From Pseudooceanicola marinus (GTDB lineage: Bacteria > Pseudomonadota > Alphaproteobacteria > Rhodobacterales > Rhodobacteraceae), in assembly GCF_020177265.1 (NCBI RefSeq), contig NZ_JAIVMC010000008.1, positions 1-64,000 of the forward strand: a DNA stretch of 64,000 bases, written 5' to 3'. Numbering within the stretch: position 1 is the first letter of the stretch; every line of letters begins with the position of its first letter. A program made the translations under genes and the position numbers. The notes below the pieces were generated by a model. It made no database searches. It was given only the letters and a program-made list of their open reading frames with translations, and was not told where the DNA came from. Positions 1-7,973 of the stretch are shown here, one piece after another.

Positions 1-327
1 TGGTGCCTGTTGACGGCAGGAGGTCCAACGCGATAGCCCTTGTTTTGCTGACGCGAACCATCGCCGAGGTGCCTGTAGCGGGAACAGAACGAGGCAAGAC
101 CTCCGCCCCCGGGCACCATACCTTCCCAAAATACTGCGGTATGAATGACCTGCCAGTGAGTGTGGCACACGTTCGGGATGTGCGGGACGCCTACCACTCA
201 AGATCTGACAGGGCGGGCATGGCGTCTTTCTTCGACGTGCGGATCGTAGTGCGGGTGACCGCCTAAGCCGAGCGGTAGGAAACCGCGGCCACCCGGTGCA
301 GCATGAGGGCCTTTGTAGCGGCAGCGC
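1..327. other. Region without a recognised gene at the window edge
   Basis: No recognisable gene is seen before the stop codon of the first oxidoreductase gene. An open frame runs from about position 3 to 266 on the plus strand (87 codons from a GTG), but its translation has no motif I know and it could be the 3' part of something starting outside the window. The stretch is visibly richer in A and T than the genes that follow, which fits an intergenic or decayed region. Confidence 0.3.
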
Positions 328-1323
328 CTAGTCCGCGGCGTACTTCAGGCCGATCTCGGCGCGGATCTGGTCCATCATCTCCATGATGCGGATGCTCTCG
401 GCGGGCGTCATGCGCGGGTCCGAGGTGCGGCCCGACAGGACGGCCTCCTGCACCGCCCTGGCCTGGCACTGCATGCCGCGGCCCTCGGGGCGGGTGTCGA
501 AGGTTTCCAGCACCGTCCCATCCAGGTCCAGCAGGCGCAGGGTGGTGGGCGCATACCAGATCTCCTCGATCTCCAGGATGGCGCGGTCGCCGATGATGCG
601 GGCGGTGTTGGGGCCGGTCCGGTCGCTGGCGCAGGTCAGCTGTGACAGGGCGGGCCCACCGTCCGGCGTGTCATGGGTGGCGATCACCGCCACCTCCGCA
701 TCGGCGCCGGTCTCCTTGAACCGGGCGACGGCGCGCAGGGTCTTCGGCGCGCCCAGCACGTCCCAGGCGAAGGAGACCGGGTAGATCCCCAGATCCAGAA
801 GGGCGCCGCCGCCCAGCTCCATCGCGTTCAGGCGGTGGTTCGGGTCGTCGGGCAGGCGCTGCGAATGATCGGCCTGCAGGGTCAGGATGCGCCCCAGGGT
901 GCCGGCCTCCAGGATCTCGTTCAGTCGGGTCATGTGGGGCAGGAACCGCGTCCACATGGCCTCCATCAGGAACAACCCGCGCTCCTCGGCCAGGGCTGCC
1001 ATCTCGCGCGCCTCTCGGGCATTCATGGCAATAGGTTTCTCGACCATCACGTGTTTGCCGGCCTCCAGCGCCAGCTTGGTGCAGGCGGCGTGGAACGGGT
1101 GGGGCGTGGCGACGTAGACCACGTCCACGTTGGGATCGGCCACCAGCGCCTCGTAGCTGCCGTGGGCGGCGGGGATGCCATGGGCGTCCGCGAATGCGCG
1201 GGCCTTCGCCCCGGAGCGGGAGCCTGCGGCGGTGACCGGCAGGCCTGCCGTGGCGAGGTCCTTGGTGAACGTCTCGGCGATCAGGCCCGTGGCCATGATG
1301 CCCCATCTGAGGGTCTGGGTCAT
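328..1323 (-). CDS. Gfo/Idh/MocA family NAD(P)-dependent oxidoreductase
   Basis: This 331-residue protein has the Gfo/Idh/MocA layout: an N-terminal Rossmann fold beginning GIMATG (residues 8-13), the family motif EKP at residues 95-97 in VEKPIAMN, and a C-terminal alpha/beta domain. Family members oxidise or reduce sugars, inositols or dihydrodiols in the cytoplasm. The sequence most resembles the dihydrodiol/xylose dehydrogenase branch, but the substrate cannot be read from it. The ATG at 1323 was chosen because residues upstream of it in the same frame are low-complexity and the Rossmann strand begins right after it. The gene is divergent from the aldehyde dehydrogenase operon and may share its regulation. 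Confidence 0.85.
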   Translation of the reverse strand: MTQTLRWGIMATGLIAETFTKDLATAGLPVTAAGSRSGAKARAFADAHGIPAAHGSYEALVADPNVDVVYVATPHPFHAACTKLALEAGKHVMVEKPIAMNAREAREMAALAEERGLFLMEAMWTRFLPHMTRLNEILEAGTLGRILTLQADHSQRLPDDPNHRLNAMELGGGALLDLGIYPVSFAWDVLGAPKTLRAVARFKETGADAEVAVIATHDTPDGGPALSQLTCASDRTGPNTARIIGDRAILEIEEIWYAPTTLRLLDLDGTVLETFDTRPEGRGMQCQARAVQEAVLSGRTSDPRMTPAESIRIMEMMDQIRAEIGLKYAAD

Positions 1324-1675
1324 GTGGTGCTCTGTCCTTCGGCCCGCGGGGCGGCGGGCTGTCCTTGTCTTCGTCCGTGTCGCGACCTGCAACAAGCTGG
1401 GGCAATACTGCGGCAGGGCAAGCGGGGACAGGGCGCTGCCCGGTGGTGGCCGCGTCCGGATCAAAGGCTGGCGCCCAGGCTCAGTGGCCGTGTTCGGCGG
1501 TCGCAAAGGGCCATTTTCGCATCAGGGCCTTTCTTTGTCGATTTCAGTCGCTTCGCCCGCGCACGTCTTTTGCCCGGGCGCGGATGCGGACAATTTGCCC
1601 CCAAACGCGATTGCCAGAACGCGATCGCCAGACCGGGGTGCGACGGGCCTCCGGCATGCAGACAGAGAGGGCCAC
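1324..1675. other. Divergent intergenic region
   Basis: About 350 bases separate two divergent starts, the oxidoreductase and the aldehyde dehydrogenase. I see no gene. The notable structure is a pair of adjacent 14-base direct repeats at 1605-1632, listed separately. No good sigma-70 hexamer pair with correct spacing stood out. Confidence 0.5.
1605..1632. promoter_or_regulatory. Tandem 14-bp direct repeat, candidate activator site
   Basis: ACGCGATTGCCAGA at 1605-1618 is followed directly by ACGCGATCGCCAGA at 1619-1632, with 13 of 14 bases identical. The pair ends 43 bases before the aldehyde dehydrogenase ATG. AraC-family activators often bind direct repeats near the -35 region, and an AraC-type gene closes this gene group at 3578. 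Binding by that protein is inference. Confidence 0.3.
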
Positions 1676-3058
1676 ATGAGCCGACAGTTGGAAATCAGGA
1701 ACCCGCGCAGCGGACAGAAGGACTACCGGATCGAGATCCCGGATCTGGCCGAGATGGAAGAGACCTGCGCCGCCATGCGTGACGCCCAGGCCAAGTGGCT
1801 GGAGATCGGGCTGGAGGGCCGCAAGACGGCCATGCTGCAGCTCTGCGAGGCCGTGGACCGGCATTACGACGCCATCCTCGACGCGCTGTGCACCGACACT
1901 GGTCGCTACGAGATGTCGGTGGCCGAGCTTGAAGGGCTGAAGGGCATCACCCAGATGCGCGTGGCCACCGCCGCCGAGGCGCTGGAGGCGGCCACCGGCG
2001 GCTCGTCCGATCTGTCCTTCCGCCAGCAATATGTGCCCTACCAGCTGGTCGGCATCATCTCGCCTTGGAACTACCCCCTGATCCTGTGCATGATCGACGC
2101 GATCACCGCGTTGCTGGCGGGCTCTGCCGTGGCGATCAAACCCTCCGAGGTCACGCCCCGCTTCATCGAACCCTTCCGCGCCGCCATCGCCGAGGTCGAA
2201 CACCTGCGCGACGTGCTGGAGGTCTTCCCCGGTGACGGCCAGACCGGCGCGACCATCGTCGATCTGACCGATATGGTCGTCTTCACCGGCTCGGTGCCGA
2301 CGGGCCGCAAGGTGCAGGAACGCGCGGCGTCGCAGTTCAAGACCGCCTTCCTGGAACTGGGCGGCAATGACCCGGCCGTGGTGCTCGACAGTGCCGATGC
2401 CGATGTCGCTGCCGAAATCGTGGTGCGCGGCGCGATGGAAAACAGCGGCCAGCTCTGCTGCTCCATCGAACGGGTTTATGCCGGGCCGCAGGGCTTCGCG
2501 CCGCTGGCCGATGCTGTCACCGCCCGCGTGAAGGCGATGACCATGAACACCGATGGGCTGCAATCGGGCGAACTGGGCCCGGTCATCTTCGAGAAACAGG
2601 CGCAGATCCTGCGCGACCAGATCGCCGACGCGGTCGAGAAGGGCGCCAAGATCCTCACCGGCGGCCATGTGATCGAGCGCGACGGCGGCCTCTGGTGCGA
2701 GCCGACCGTGCTGGTCGACGTGACCCAGGACATGAAGATCATGCAGGACGAGACCTTCGGCCCGATCATTCCCATCGGCCGTTTCGAGACCACCGAAGAG
2801 GCTATCCGCCTGGCGAATGACACCGACTTCGGCCTTTCGGCCACCGTGATCGGTGCCGAGGACGAGGCGATCGCCGTGGGCGAGAAAATCAACGCCGGTG
2901 GCCTCTGGATAAACGATTTCGACACCATGGGCGGGGTCGGCGACAAGGCCGAGAAGACGGCCTTCGGCATCTCCGGCCTGGGCGGCACCCGCTACGGCGC
3001 CGGCGGCTTCTTCCGCTTCATGCGCAAGAAGGCCATCGTCGTGCGCCGCGCCAGCTGA
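1676..3058 (+). CDS. NAD(P)-dependent aldehyde dehydrogenase
   Basis: The 460-residue protein carries the hallmark residues of the aldehyde dehydrogenase superfamily. These are the WNYP motif at 131-134, the cofactor lysine in AIKPSE (K155), the general base E227 in LELGG, and the catalytic cysteine C261 in NSGQLCC. It oxidises an aldehyde to its acid in the cytoplasm; the preferred aldehyde is unknown. The ATG at 1676 is the first start after the divergent region and precedes the conserved N-terminus. A RidA-like gene follows after 12 bases, so the two are probably cotranscribed. That pairing suggests a substrate derived from an amine or amino acid, which is inference. Confidence 0.9.
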   Translation: MSRQLEIRNPRSGQKDYRIEIPDLAEMEETCAAMRDAQAKWLEIGLEGRKTAMLQLCEAVDRHYDAILDALCTDTGRYEMSVAELEGLKGITQMRVATAAEALEAATGGSSDLSFRQQYVPYQLVGIISPWNYPLILCMIDAITALLAGSAVAIKPSEVTPRFIEPFRAAIAEVEHLRDVLEVFPGDGQTGATIVDLTDMVVFTGSVPTGRKVQERAASQFKTAFLELGGNDPAVVLDSADADVAAEIVVRGAMENSGQLCCSIERVYAGPQGFAPLADAVTARVKAMTMNTDGLQSGELGPVIFEKQAQILRDQIADAVEKGAKILTGGHVIERDGGLWCEPTVLVDVTQDMKIMQDETFGPIIPIGRFETTEEAIRLANDTDFGLSATVIGAEDEAIAVGEKINAGGLWINDFDTMGGVGDKAEKTAFGISGLGGTRYGAGGFFRFMRKKAIVVRRAS

Positions 3059-3070
3059 GGAGAGACAGGA

Positions 3071-3457
3071 ATGACCGACATGAAAGACCGCATCTTCACC
3101 GGCGCGCCGGCGGAGGATTTCGCAGGCTTCTCCAAGGCCGTGATCGACGGCCGCCACATCCACGTCTCGGGCACCCTGGGCCAGGGCGCCGACGGCACTC
3201 TGCCCGAAAGCGTGGCCGAGCAGCTGGAGAACGCCATCGCTTCTGTTTCGGCCACGCTCGAACAGGCGGGCAGCAACCTGACGCAGGCCAAGCAGCTACG
3301 CGTCTACATCACCGATGGCGCCTATCTGAAAGACGTGGCGGTGGTGCTGGGCCGGGTCTTTGCCGACATCCGCCCGACCAACACCATGCTGATCTGCCAG
3401 ATCCCCACGCCCGGCGCCAAGGTCGAGATCGAGGTTTCGGCGTCGCGCCCGGCCTGA
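3071..3457 (+). CDS. RidA/YjgF/UK114 family protein
   Basis: At 128 residues this is the usual length of the YjgF/YER057c/UK114 family, small cytosolic trimers that hydrolyse reactive enamine/imine intermediates or related compounds. The central stretch with the conserved arginine (QLRVYITD) and the C-terminal segment ending in a K-V-E-I-E-V strand fit the family. It sits 12 bases after the aldehyde dehydrogenase and is probably its operon partner, where it could remove an imine made upstream in an amine-degradation route. True RidA and other subfamilies cannot be told apart here with certainty. Confidence 0.85.
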   Translation: MTDMKDRIFTGAPAEDFAGFSKAVIDGRHIHVSGTLGQGADGTLPESVAEQLENAIASVSATLEQAGSNLTQAKQLRVYITDGAYLKDVAVVLGRVFADIRPTNTMLICQIPTPGAKVEIEVSASRPA

Positions 3458-3490
3458 CGGCGGACCGGGACCCCGGACCAGGACCACGGG

Positions 3491-3519
3491 CCGGGCCGCA
3501 CAGACAGGGTGCGGCCCGG
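3491..3519 (+). terminator. Possible terminator hairpin after the RidA-like gene
   Basis: CCGGGCCGCA (3491-3500) pairs perfectly with TGCGGCCCGG (3510-3519) around a 9-base loop, 33 bases after the RidA stop. No T-run follows immediately; a short run of Ts comes about 20 bases later. It could be a terminator or an mRNA-protecting stem. Confidence 0.4.
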
Positions 3520-3577
3520 TCCCTCCCACCCCTGCCGCTTTTTCGCTAGGCTCACGGGAATCGTGGACGGGTGAAAG

Positions 3578-4672
3578 GTGGTGGGTGATTTGCCACAAGA
3601 CGATCGACAGGAGCCGGCGCAGGTGAAGGGACTCTGGCGACAGGAGTTCGGGGGAACCGAACAGACCCTGCGGAATGTCTTCGCGACCCTGCGGGCCGCC
3701 CGCGACCGCTACCCCCATTTCGAGGATCCACAGCGCGGCTTCTTCTCCACCCGGGTCGAGCTGGCCCCCCGGGACGGTAGCGGCTGGTGGCATTTCCTGT
3801 CCCTCGACGATCGTATCTTCTGCGTCATCACCGAGGTCGACTACGCCGAGGCCCGCGTCGAAGCGGTGCAGGACGAGGGATTCGTCGAGTTCCACTTCCT
3901 GCTGGAAGGCCCGGTGAACCTGTCGTTGCCCTCCAGCCAGCCCGACACCGAGGGGGAGCGCGCCGTGGGCGAGGCGACCCTGATCGCCTGTCGCAACGCG
4001 GGCGATGTGAATTACAAGGTGCAATGCCCGCAGGGGCCTTTCCGGATGATCGGTCTTTACGTCGATCCCGATCTGCTGCAGCGCGATTACGAGTTTACCT
4101 CCGACGTGGCCGAACAGCTTCTGTCGCCCGGTCCGGGTGAGATTTCCATCGTCGAGAAATCCTTGAACGTGGACTTCGTGCGCGCCCTGCAGCACCTGCG
4201 CGCGAATCCGTTGGCGGGGCAGCGCGATGCCACCCGGGCGGCGGCGAAGTTGCAGGAGCTTCTGTGCCTGACGGTGGAGGAGTTGGAAAAGGAGGTCGAG
4301 TTCCGCAGCGCGCTGACCTTCTCGCAGCGCGAGCTAGAGATGTTCGAGCAGGCGCGGGACAAGCTGTCGACCGATTTCAGCACCCACTACACCGTGCCCG
4401 TGCTGGCGCGCGAGCTGGGCACCAATGCCACCAAGCTGAAGCGCGGGTTCAAGTTTCTCTACGGCAAGACGATCTTCGACTTCCGCAAGGCCTACCGGAT
4501 GGACCACGCCATGCAGCTGCTGCGCCAGCGCGACATGAGCGTGGCCGAGGTGGCGCGCGAGGTGGGCTATGAACGGCAGGCCAGTTTCACCGCCGCCTTC
4601 AAGGCGCATTTCGGCGTCCTGCCCAAGACCGCGCGCCAGTTGCAGATGGAAGGGGATGGCGAGGCCGGATAA
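3578..4672 (+). CDS. AraC family transcriptional regulator
   Basis: This 364-residue protein ends in a typical AraC/XylS double helix-turn-helix domain of about 100 residues. The first recognition helix lies near LARELGTNATKLKRGF and the second near VAEVAREVGYERQASFTAAF, followed by the family FKAHFGVLPK segment. The N-terminal two thirds are an effector-binding domain of unknown ligand, related in layout to regulators that lack a cupin-type arm. GTG at 3578 is used as the start; a second GTG follows immediately, so the exact start is uncertain. It closes the oxidoreductase/aldehyde dehydrogenase group and may regulate it. Confidence 0.85.
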   Translation: MVGDLPQDDRQEPAQVKGLWRQEFGGTEQTLRNVFATLRAARDRYPHFEDPQRGFFSTRVELAPRDGSGWWHFLSLDDRIFCVITEVDYAEARVEAVQDEGFVEFHFLLEGPVNLSLPSSQPDTEGERAVGEATLIACRNAGDVNYKVQCPQGPFRMIGLYVDPDLLQRDYEFTSDVAEQLLSPGPGEISIVEKSLNVDFVRALQHLRANPLAGQRDATRAAAKLQELLCLTVEELEKEVEFRSALTFSQRELEMFEQARDKLSTDFSTHYTVPVLARELGTNATKLKRGFKFLYGKTIFDFRKAYRMDHAMQLLRQRDMSVAEVAREVGYERQASFTAAFKAHFGVLPKTARQLQMEGDGEAG

Positions 4673-4691
4673 GCCCGCCGCCGCGAATGCA

Positions 4692-4721
4692 AAAGGCCCG
4701 GGCGCAATCGCCCGGGCCTTT
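4692..4721. terminator. Bidirectional rho-independent terminator
   Basis: AAAGGCCCGGGCG (4692-4704) pairs perfectly with CGCCCGGGCCTTT (4709-4721) around the loop CAAT. The A-run and T-run at the two ends make it usable from both strands. It sits exactly between the convergent AraC-type gene and the FAD oxidoreductase gene. Confidence 0.85.
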
Positions 4722-4748
4722 GCGGTTGTGGGGCAGGGGGGGGTGACT

Positions 4749-6068
4749 TCAGGCCCCCAGGATGCGCCGCGCCGCCCGCTCGCCGCTGGCCGCCGCGCCG
4801 GTGACCAGCGATTGCTGCAGGTAGTCGCCCGCGAAGGTGATGCGCCGCGCGCTGGCATCCTGTCGGTCGCGGAACGCCTTCGCCTGCATCGCGTATCCGG
4901 GCGAGAAGGTGGGCAGCTTGCGCTGGATCCATTGGGTGTGGCGGTCGGCATATTGCGCGTCGAACTGGGGAAAAAGCTGGCGCAGTTGATCTTCGATGAG
5001 CGGGTGCAGATCGCCCGTCTGCCCGGTCTCTGCGGCGTAACGCGCCGCCTCGGGCGACAGCTGCGCATAGATCTGCGCCGCCTGGCCCTTGGCCGCATTG
5101 GCCGGGACCTGCTGGTAGGTGGCGATCGGCCCGGCGCCTACGCGCGCGAAGAAGTTCATGCGCGGGGCCACGTCGCCCGACAACTTGTAGTGCACCACGC
5201 CCAGCGAGTTGTAGCGAACGCCGTCGAGGAAGGCGCGGTCCTCCGGCGCCAGATCCGCGACCAGCGGGGCGGCCCGGTCGCCCTCGACCGCGATGACGAC
5301 ATGATCGGCGCTCAGCGTGACCTCCGCGCCCTCGATCCGCGCGGTAACGCGGCAGGGGCCGCCCGCCCGGTCCTCGACCGACAGGACCGTGGCCTTGCAG
5401 GTGGCCTGGCTTCCCCGGACCAGCGCCGCCGGGAGCCGGTTCATGCCGCCCTTGAAGACGTTGACGTGGCTCTTGCCGATCAGATGCGGCGTGGTGGTGG
5501 CGAAGAAGGCGGCCGAGATGTCCTCGGCGTTCCAGGCCCGGGTGCCACGGAAGATCGGCTCGACCATGCGCGCCAGAACATTTGGCCCCATGCGGCGGCG
5601 GGTGTAGCTGTCCAGCGCCTCGGCGTCGGCCTCGGGCGCGCTGGCGGCATCGTCGGGGTCGGTGCGGCCCCGGGCGGCCAGCATCGACAGCCCGTAGGGG
5701 ACGAAGCGCAGCCGTTCGCCCAGGGGCAGCCCCGGGGTCCGCAGGCTTTTCGGCCCCGGCATCAGCTCCACCAGCCAGTCACCATCCGGCCCGATACATT
5801 GGGCCGATAGGTGGTGGATCGGAATCAGGTCCTCGGTCAGGCCAAGGTCGTCCAGCAAGCCGTTGAACGGCTTGGAAAAGGGGTAGACCAGCCGCGCGCC
5901 GGTGTTGAACCGGATGCCACGGGTTTCGCGTTCGCCGACCCGGCCGCCGATCTGATCGCCGGCCTCCAGGATGTGCACGGACCGGCCGGCGCGGGACAGG
6001 CGGTAGGCGGCGACGAGACCCGCGATCCCGCTGCCGACGACGATGACATCGCGATGCTGCTCGGTCAT
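4749..6068 (-). CDS. FAD-dependent oxidoreductase (amine oxidase / protoporphyrinogen oxidase-like)
   Basis: The 439-residue protein opens with the dinucleotide-binding fold VVGSGIAGL (GSGIAG at 12-17), the ribose-binding acidic residue E35, and the GGR motif at 41-43 typical of the flavin amine oxidase/PPO superfamily. It closes with the conserved FAD-contacting segment ITFAGDYLQQSLVTGAAASG. It should carry out a two-electron oxidation in the cytoplasm; the substrate is unknown. Its ATG overlaps the stop of the ThDP-enzyme gene by four bases (6065-6068), so the two are translationally coupled and probably act on the same compound or in sequence. Confidence 0.85.
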   Translation of the reverse strand: MTEQHRDVIVVGSGIAGLVAAYRLSRAGRSVHILEAGDQIGGRVGERETRGIRFNTGARLVYPFSKPFNGLLDDLGLTEDLIPIHHLSAQCIGPDGDWLVELMPGPKSLRTPGLPLGERLRFVPYGLSMLAARGRTDPDDAASAPEADAEALDSYTRRRMGPNVLARMVEPIFRGTRAWNAEDISAAFFATTTPHLIGKSHVNVFKGGMNRLPAALVRGSQATCKATVLSVEDRAGGPCRVTARIEGAEVTLSADHVVIAVEGDRAAPLVADLAPEDRAFLDGVRYNSLGVVHYKLSGDVAPRMNFFARVGAGPIATYQQVPANAAKGQAAQIYAQLSPEAARYAAETGQTGDLHPLIEDQLRQLFPQFDAQYADRHTQWIQRKLPTFSPGYAMQAKAFRDRQDASARRITFAGDYLQQSLVTGAAASGERAARRILGA

Positions 6069-7717
6069 GGTTTCAGGGTCTCCTTCGACGTGATGATCTC
6101 GATCAGGGCCGGGCGGCCCGCGTCCATTTCGGCCAGGGCGGCGGCCAGGGCAGGGGCGAAGCCCTCGGTGACCTCCACCCGCTGCCCCATGACGCCCTGG
6201 GCGCGGGCCAGGTCGGCGAAGTGGATGGGGGCCAGCTCGGTCCCGGTGGTGCGGCCGAACTGGCGGCCCTGGGTCGCGTGGATGGCGCCGTAGAGGCTGT
6301 TGTTGATGACGATCACCAGCACCGGCAGGCCCGCCCGGGCGGCGGTGGCCAGTTCCTCGCCCTGCATCATGAAACAGCCGTCGCCGGCCACGGCCACCAC
6401 GCGGCGACCGGGGCAGGTGGCCTGCACGCCAAGGGCGGCTGGCAGGCCATAGCCCATGGCGCCGCTTTTCGGGCCCAGCTGGGTGCCGAAGACCTCATGG
6501 GCGAAATATCGTTGCGGCCAGTGGGCATAGGCGCCCGCACCCACCGTCAGCATGGCGTCGGCGGGCAGGGCATCACGCAGGGTCTCGAACACCTGTTGCA
6601 GGTTCACCGGGCCAGGGCGCTGCGGCTGGCCCGCGGTGAAGGCCTGGCGCGCGGCACGCAAGGCGGGGGTCCAGTCGGGATCCGGCGACAGCGGCGCGGC
6701 GTCCTGGGGCAGGGTGGCCAGCAAGTCCTCCGGGTGGGCACATAGCGCCAGATCGGCGCGGTAGACCGCGTTCAGCTCGGCCGGGTCGGGGTGGACATGG
6801 ATCAGCCTTTGCGCTGGTTGCGGGGCCTCCAGCAGGGTGTAGCCCTCAAACGCGCGGGCGCCGAAGGTGTTGATCTCGCCCAGGTGAATCCCGAGTGCCA
6901 GCACGAGGTCGGCCTCGGCCACGCGGGCGGTCAGGGCCGGGTCCGCGCCGATGCCGATTTCACCGACGAAGCAGGGGTGGCTGGCCGGCATCAGGTCGCG
7001 CCGGCGATAGGCGGTGGCGACGGGCAGGCCGTGACGGGCGGCGAAATCGGCCAGGGCGGCGGTGCTGCTGGCCGTCCAGCCGGTGCCGCCCGCAAGGATC
7101 AGCGGCCGCTTCGCCTGAGCCAGTTTCTCCAGCACCAGCGAGAGGTCGGCGGCGGCGATGCCGTGCCGGGCGGGGCGGGGCGGTTCATCGGGCAGGGCGC
7201 TTGCGGGCAGGGTCTCGGTCCAGACCTCCTCGCTGATCGTCAGCACGACGGGCCCGGCCAGCCCTTCCAGCGCGCGTGCCCAGGCGGTGGTGAAAAGCTC
7301 GGGTAGGCGGGCGGCCTCGGTGCACTCTCCGATCCATTTGGCCATGGGGGAGAAGACCTGGGCGAAGTCATTGGCCAGGAAGGGTTCGCGGCCTGCAATG
7401 CGGTGCGAAGGCTGGCCGACGATCAGGATCATCGGCGCGCCATCGGTGCGCGCGGTATGCAGTGCCAGCGCGGTGTTCAGGGCGCCCGGCGCCCGGCCTA
7501 CGACGCAGATCCCGGGCTGGCCCGTCACCTGACCGGCGGCCTGGGCGGCCACGGCCGCCCCTGCTTCATGCCGGAAGGACAGCAGCGGCCGGTCAGTCGC
7601 CGACAGCGCATCCAGCACCTCCAGCACGCCCTCGCCGGGCACGTGACAGACCGGCGACTGCCCCCAACTCGCGATCATCCGGGCCAGCGCATCTGCCCCA
7701 TTGATTTGCTCCGTCAT
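6065..7717 (-). CDS. Thiamine diphosphate-dependent enzyme, acetolactate synthase/benzoylformate decarboxylase-like
   Basis: This 550-residue protein has the three-domain layout of ThDP enzymes. The N-terminal pyrimidine-binding domain carries the catalytic glutamate E51 (FRHEAGA), a central domain follows, and the C-terminal domain has the ThDP/Mg motif GDG at about 445 ending in NN at about 472. Such enzymes decarboxylate 2-oxo acids or join carbon units. It matches the large-subunit acetolactate synthase family, but the isolated setting argues for a catabolic role. The ATG at 7717 starts the conserved domain; an in-frame start 63 bases upstream adds a non-conserved tail. It is coupled to the FAD oxidoreductase and divergent from the peptide-type ABC operon. 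Confidence 0.87.
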   Translation of the reverse strand: MTEQINGADALARMIASWGQSPVCHVPGEGVLEVLDALSATDRPLLSFRHEAGAAVAAQAAGQVTGQPGICVVGRAPGALNTALALHTARTDGAPMILIVGQPSHRIAGREPFLANDFAQVFSPMAKWIGECTEAARLPELFTTAWARALEGLAGPVVLTISEEVWTETLPASALPDEPPRPARHGIAAADLSLVLEKLAQAKRPLILAGGTGWTASSTAALADFAARHGLPVATAYRRRDLMPASHPCFVGEIGIGADPALTARVAEADLVLALGIHLGEINTFGARAFEGYTLLEAPQPAQRLIHVHPDPAELNAVYRADLALCAHPEDLLATLPQDAAPLSPDPDWTPALRAARQAFTAGQPQRPGPVNLQQVFETLRDALPADAMLTVGAGAYAHWPQRYFAHEVFGTQLGPKSGAMGYGLPAALGVQATCPGRRVVAVAGDGCFMMQGEELATAARAGLPVLVIVINNSLYGAIHATQGRQFGRTTGTELAPIHFADLARAQGVMGQRVEVTEGFAPALAAALAEMDAGRPALIEIITSKETLKP

Positions 7718-7973
7718 CTCCGCTACCTGCCCTTTTGTTGAGCCTTTGTCAGACACCTGACCGGGCAGAGTTTCAACCACCAGGACAGGGCCGCAGGCCC
7801 CCTCCGACCGGCAAAATTCCGATTTCAGAAAAAATTGACCCGCAATCCGTAAGCCGCGCTATGGCCTCTGCGAACGGGGCTTCCGATACTCGGGTCCAAG
7901 CTGTCGAGCGAAACAGGCAGCGCCCTCTCCCCGGCTGTTGCCCTGCGGCAGCCTGACCAACAGGAAGCGACCC

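Noticed and set aside
3-266. An 87-codon plus-strand frame at the window edge
   Set aside because: No recognisable domain, an uncertain start that may lie outside the window, and composition unlike the neighbouring genes; kept only as an unassigned region.
7835-7865. TTGACC and TATGGC before the peptide-type binding protein as a promoter
   Set aside because: The spacer is 19 bases, too long for a confident sigma-70 call, and 17-base alternatives have poor -10 sequences.
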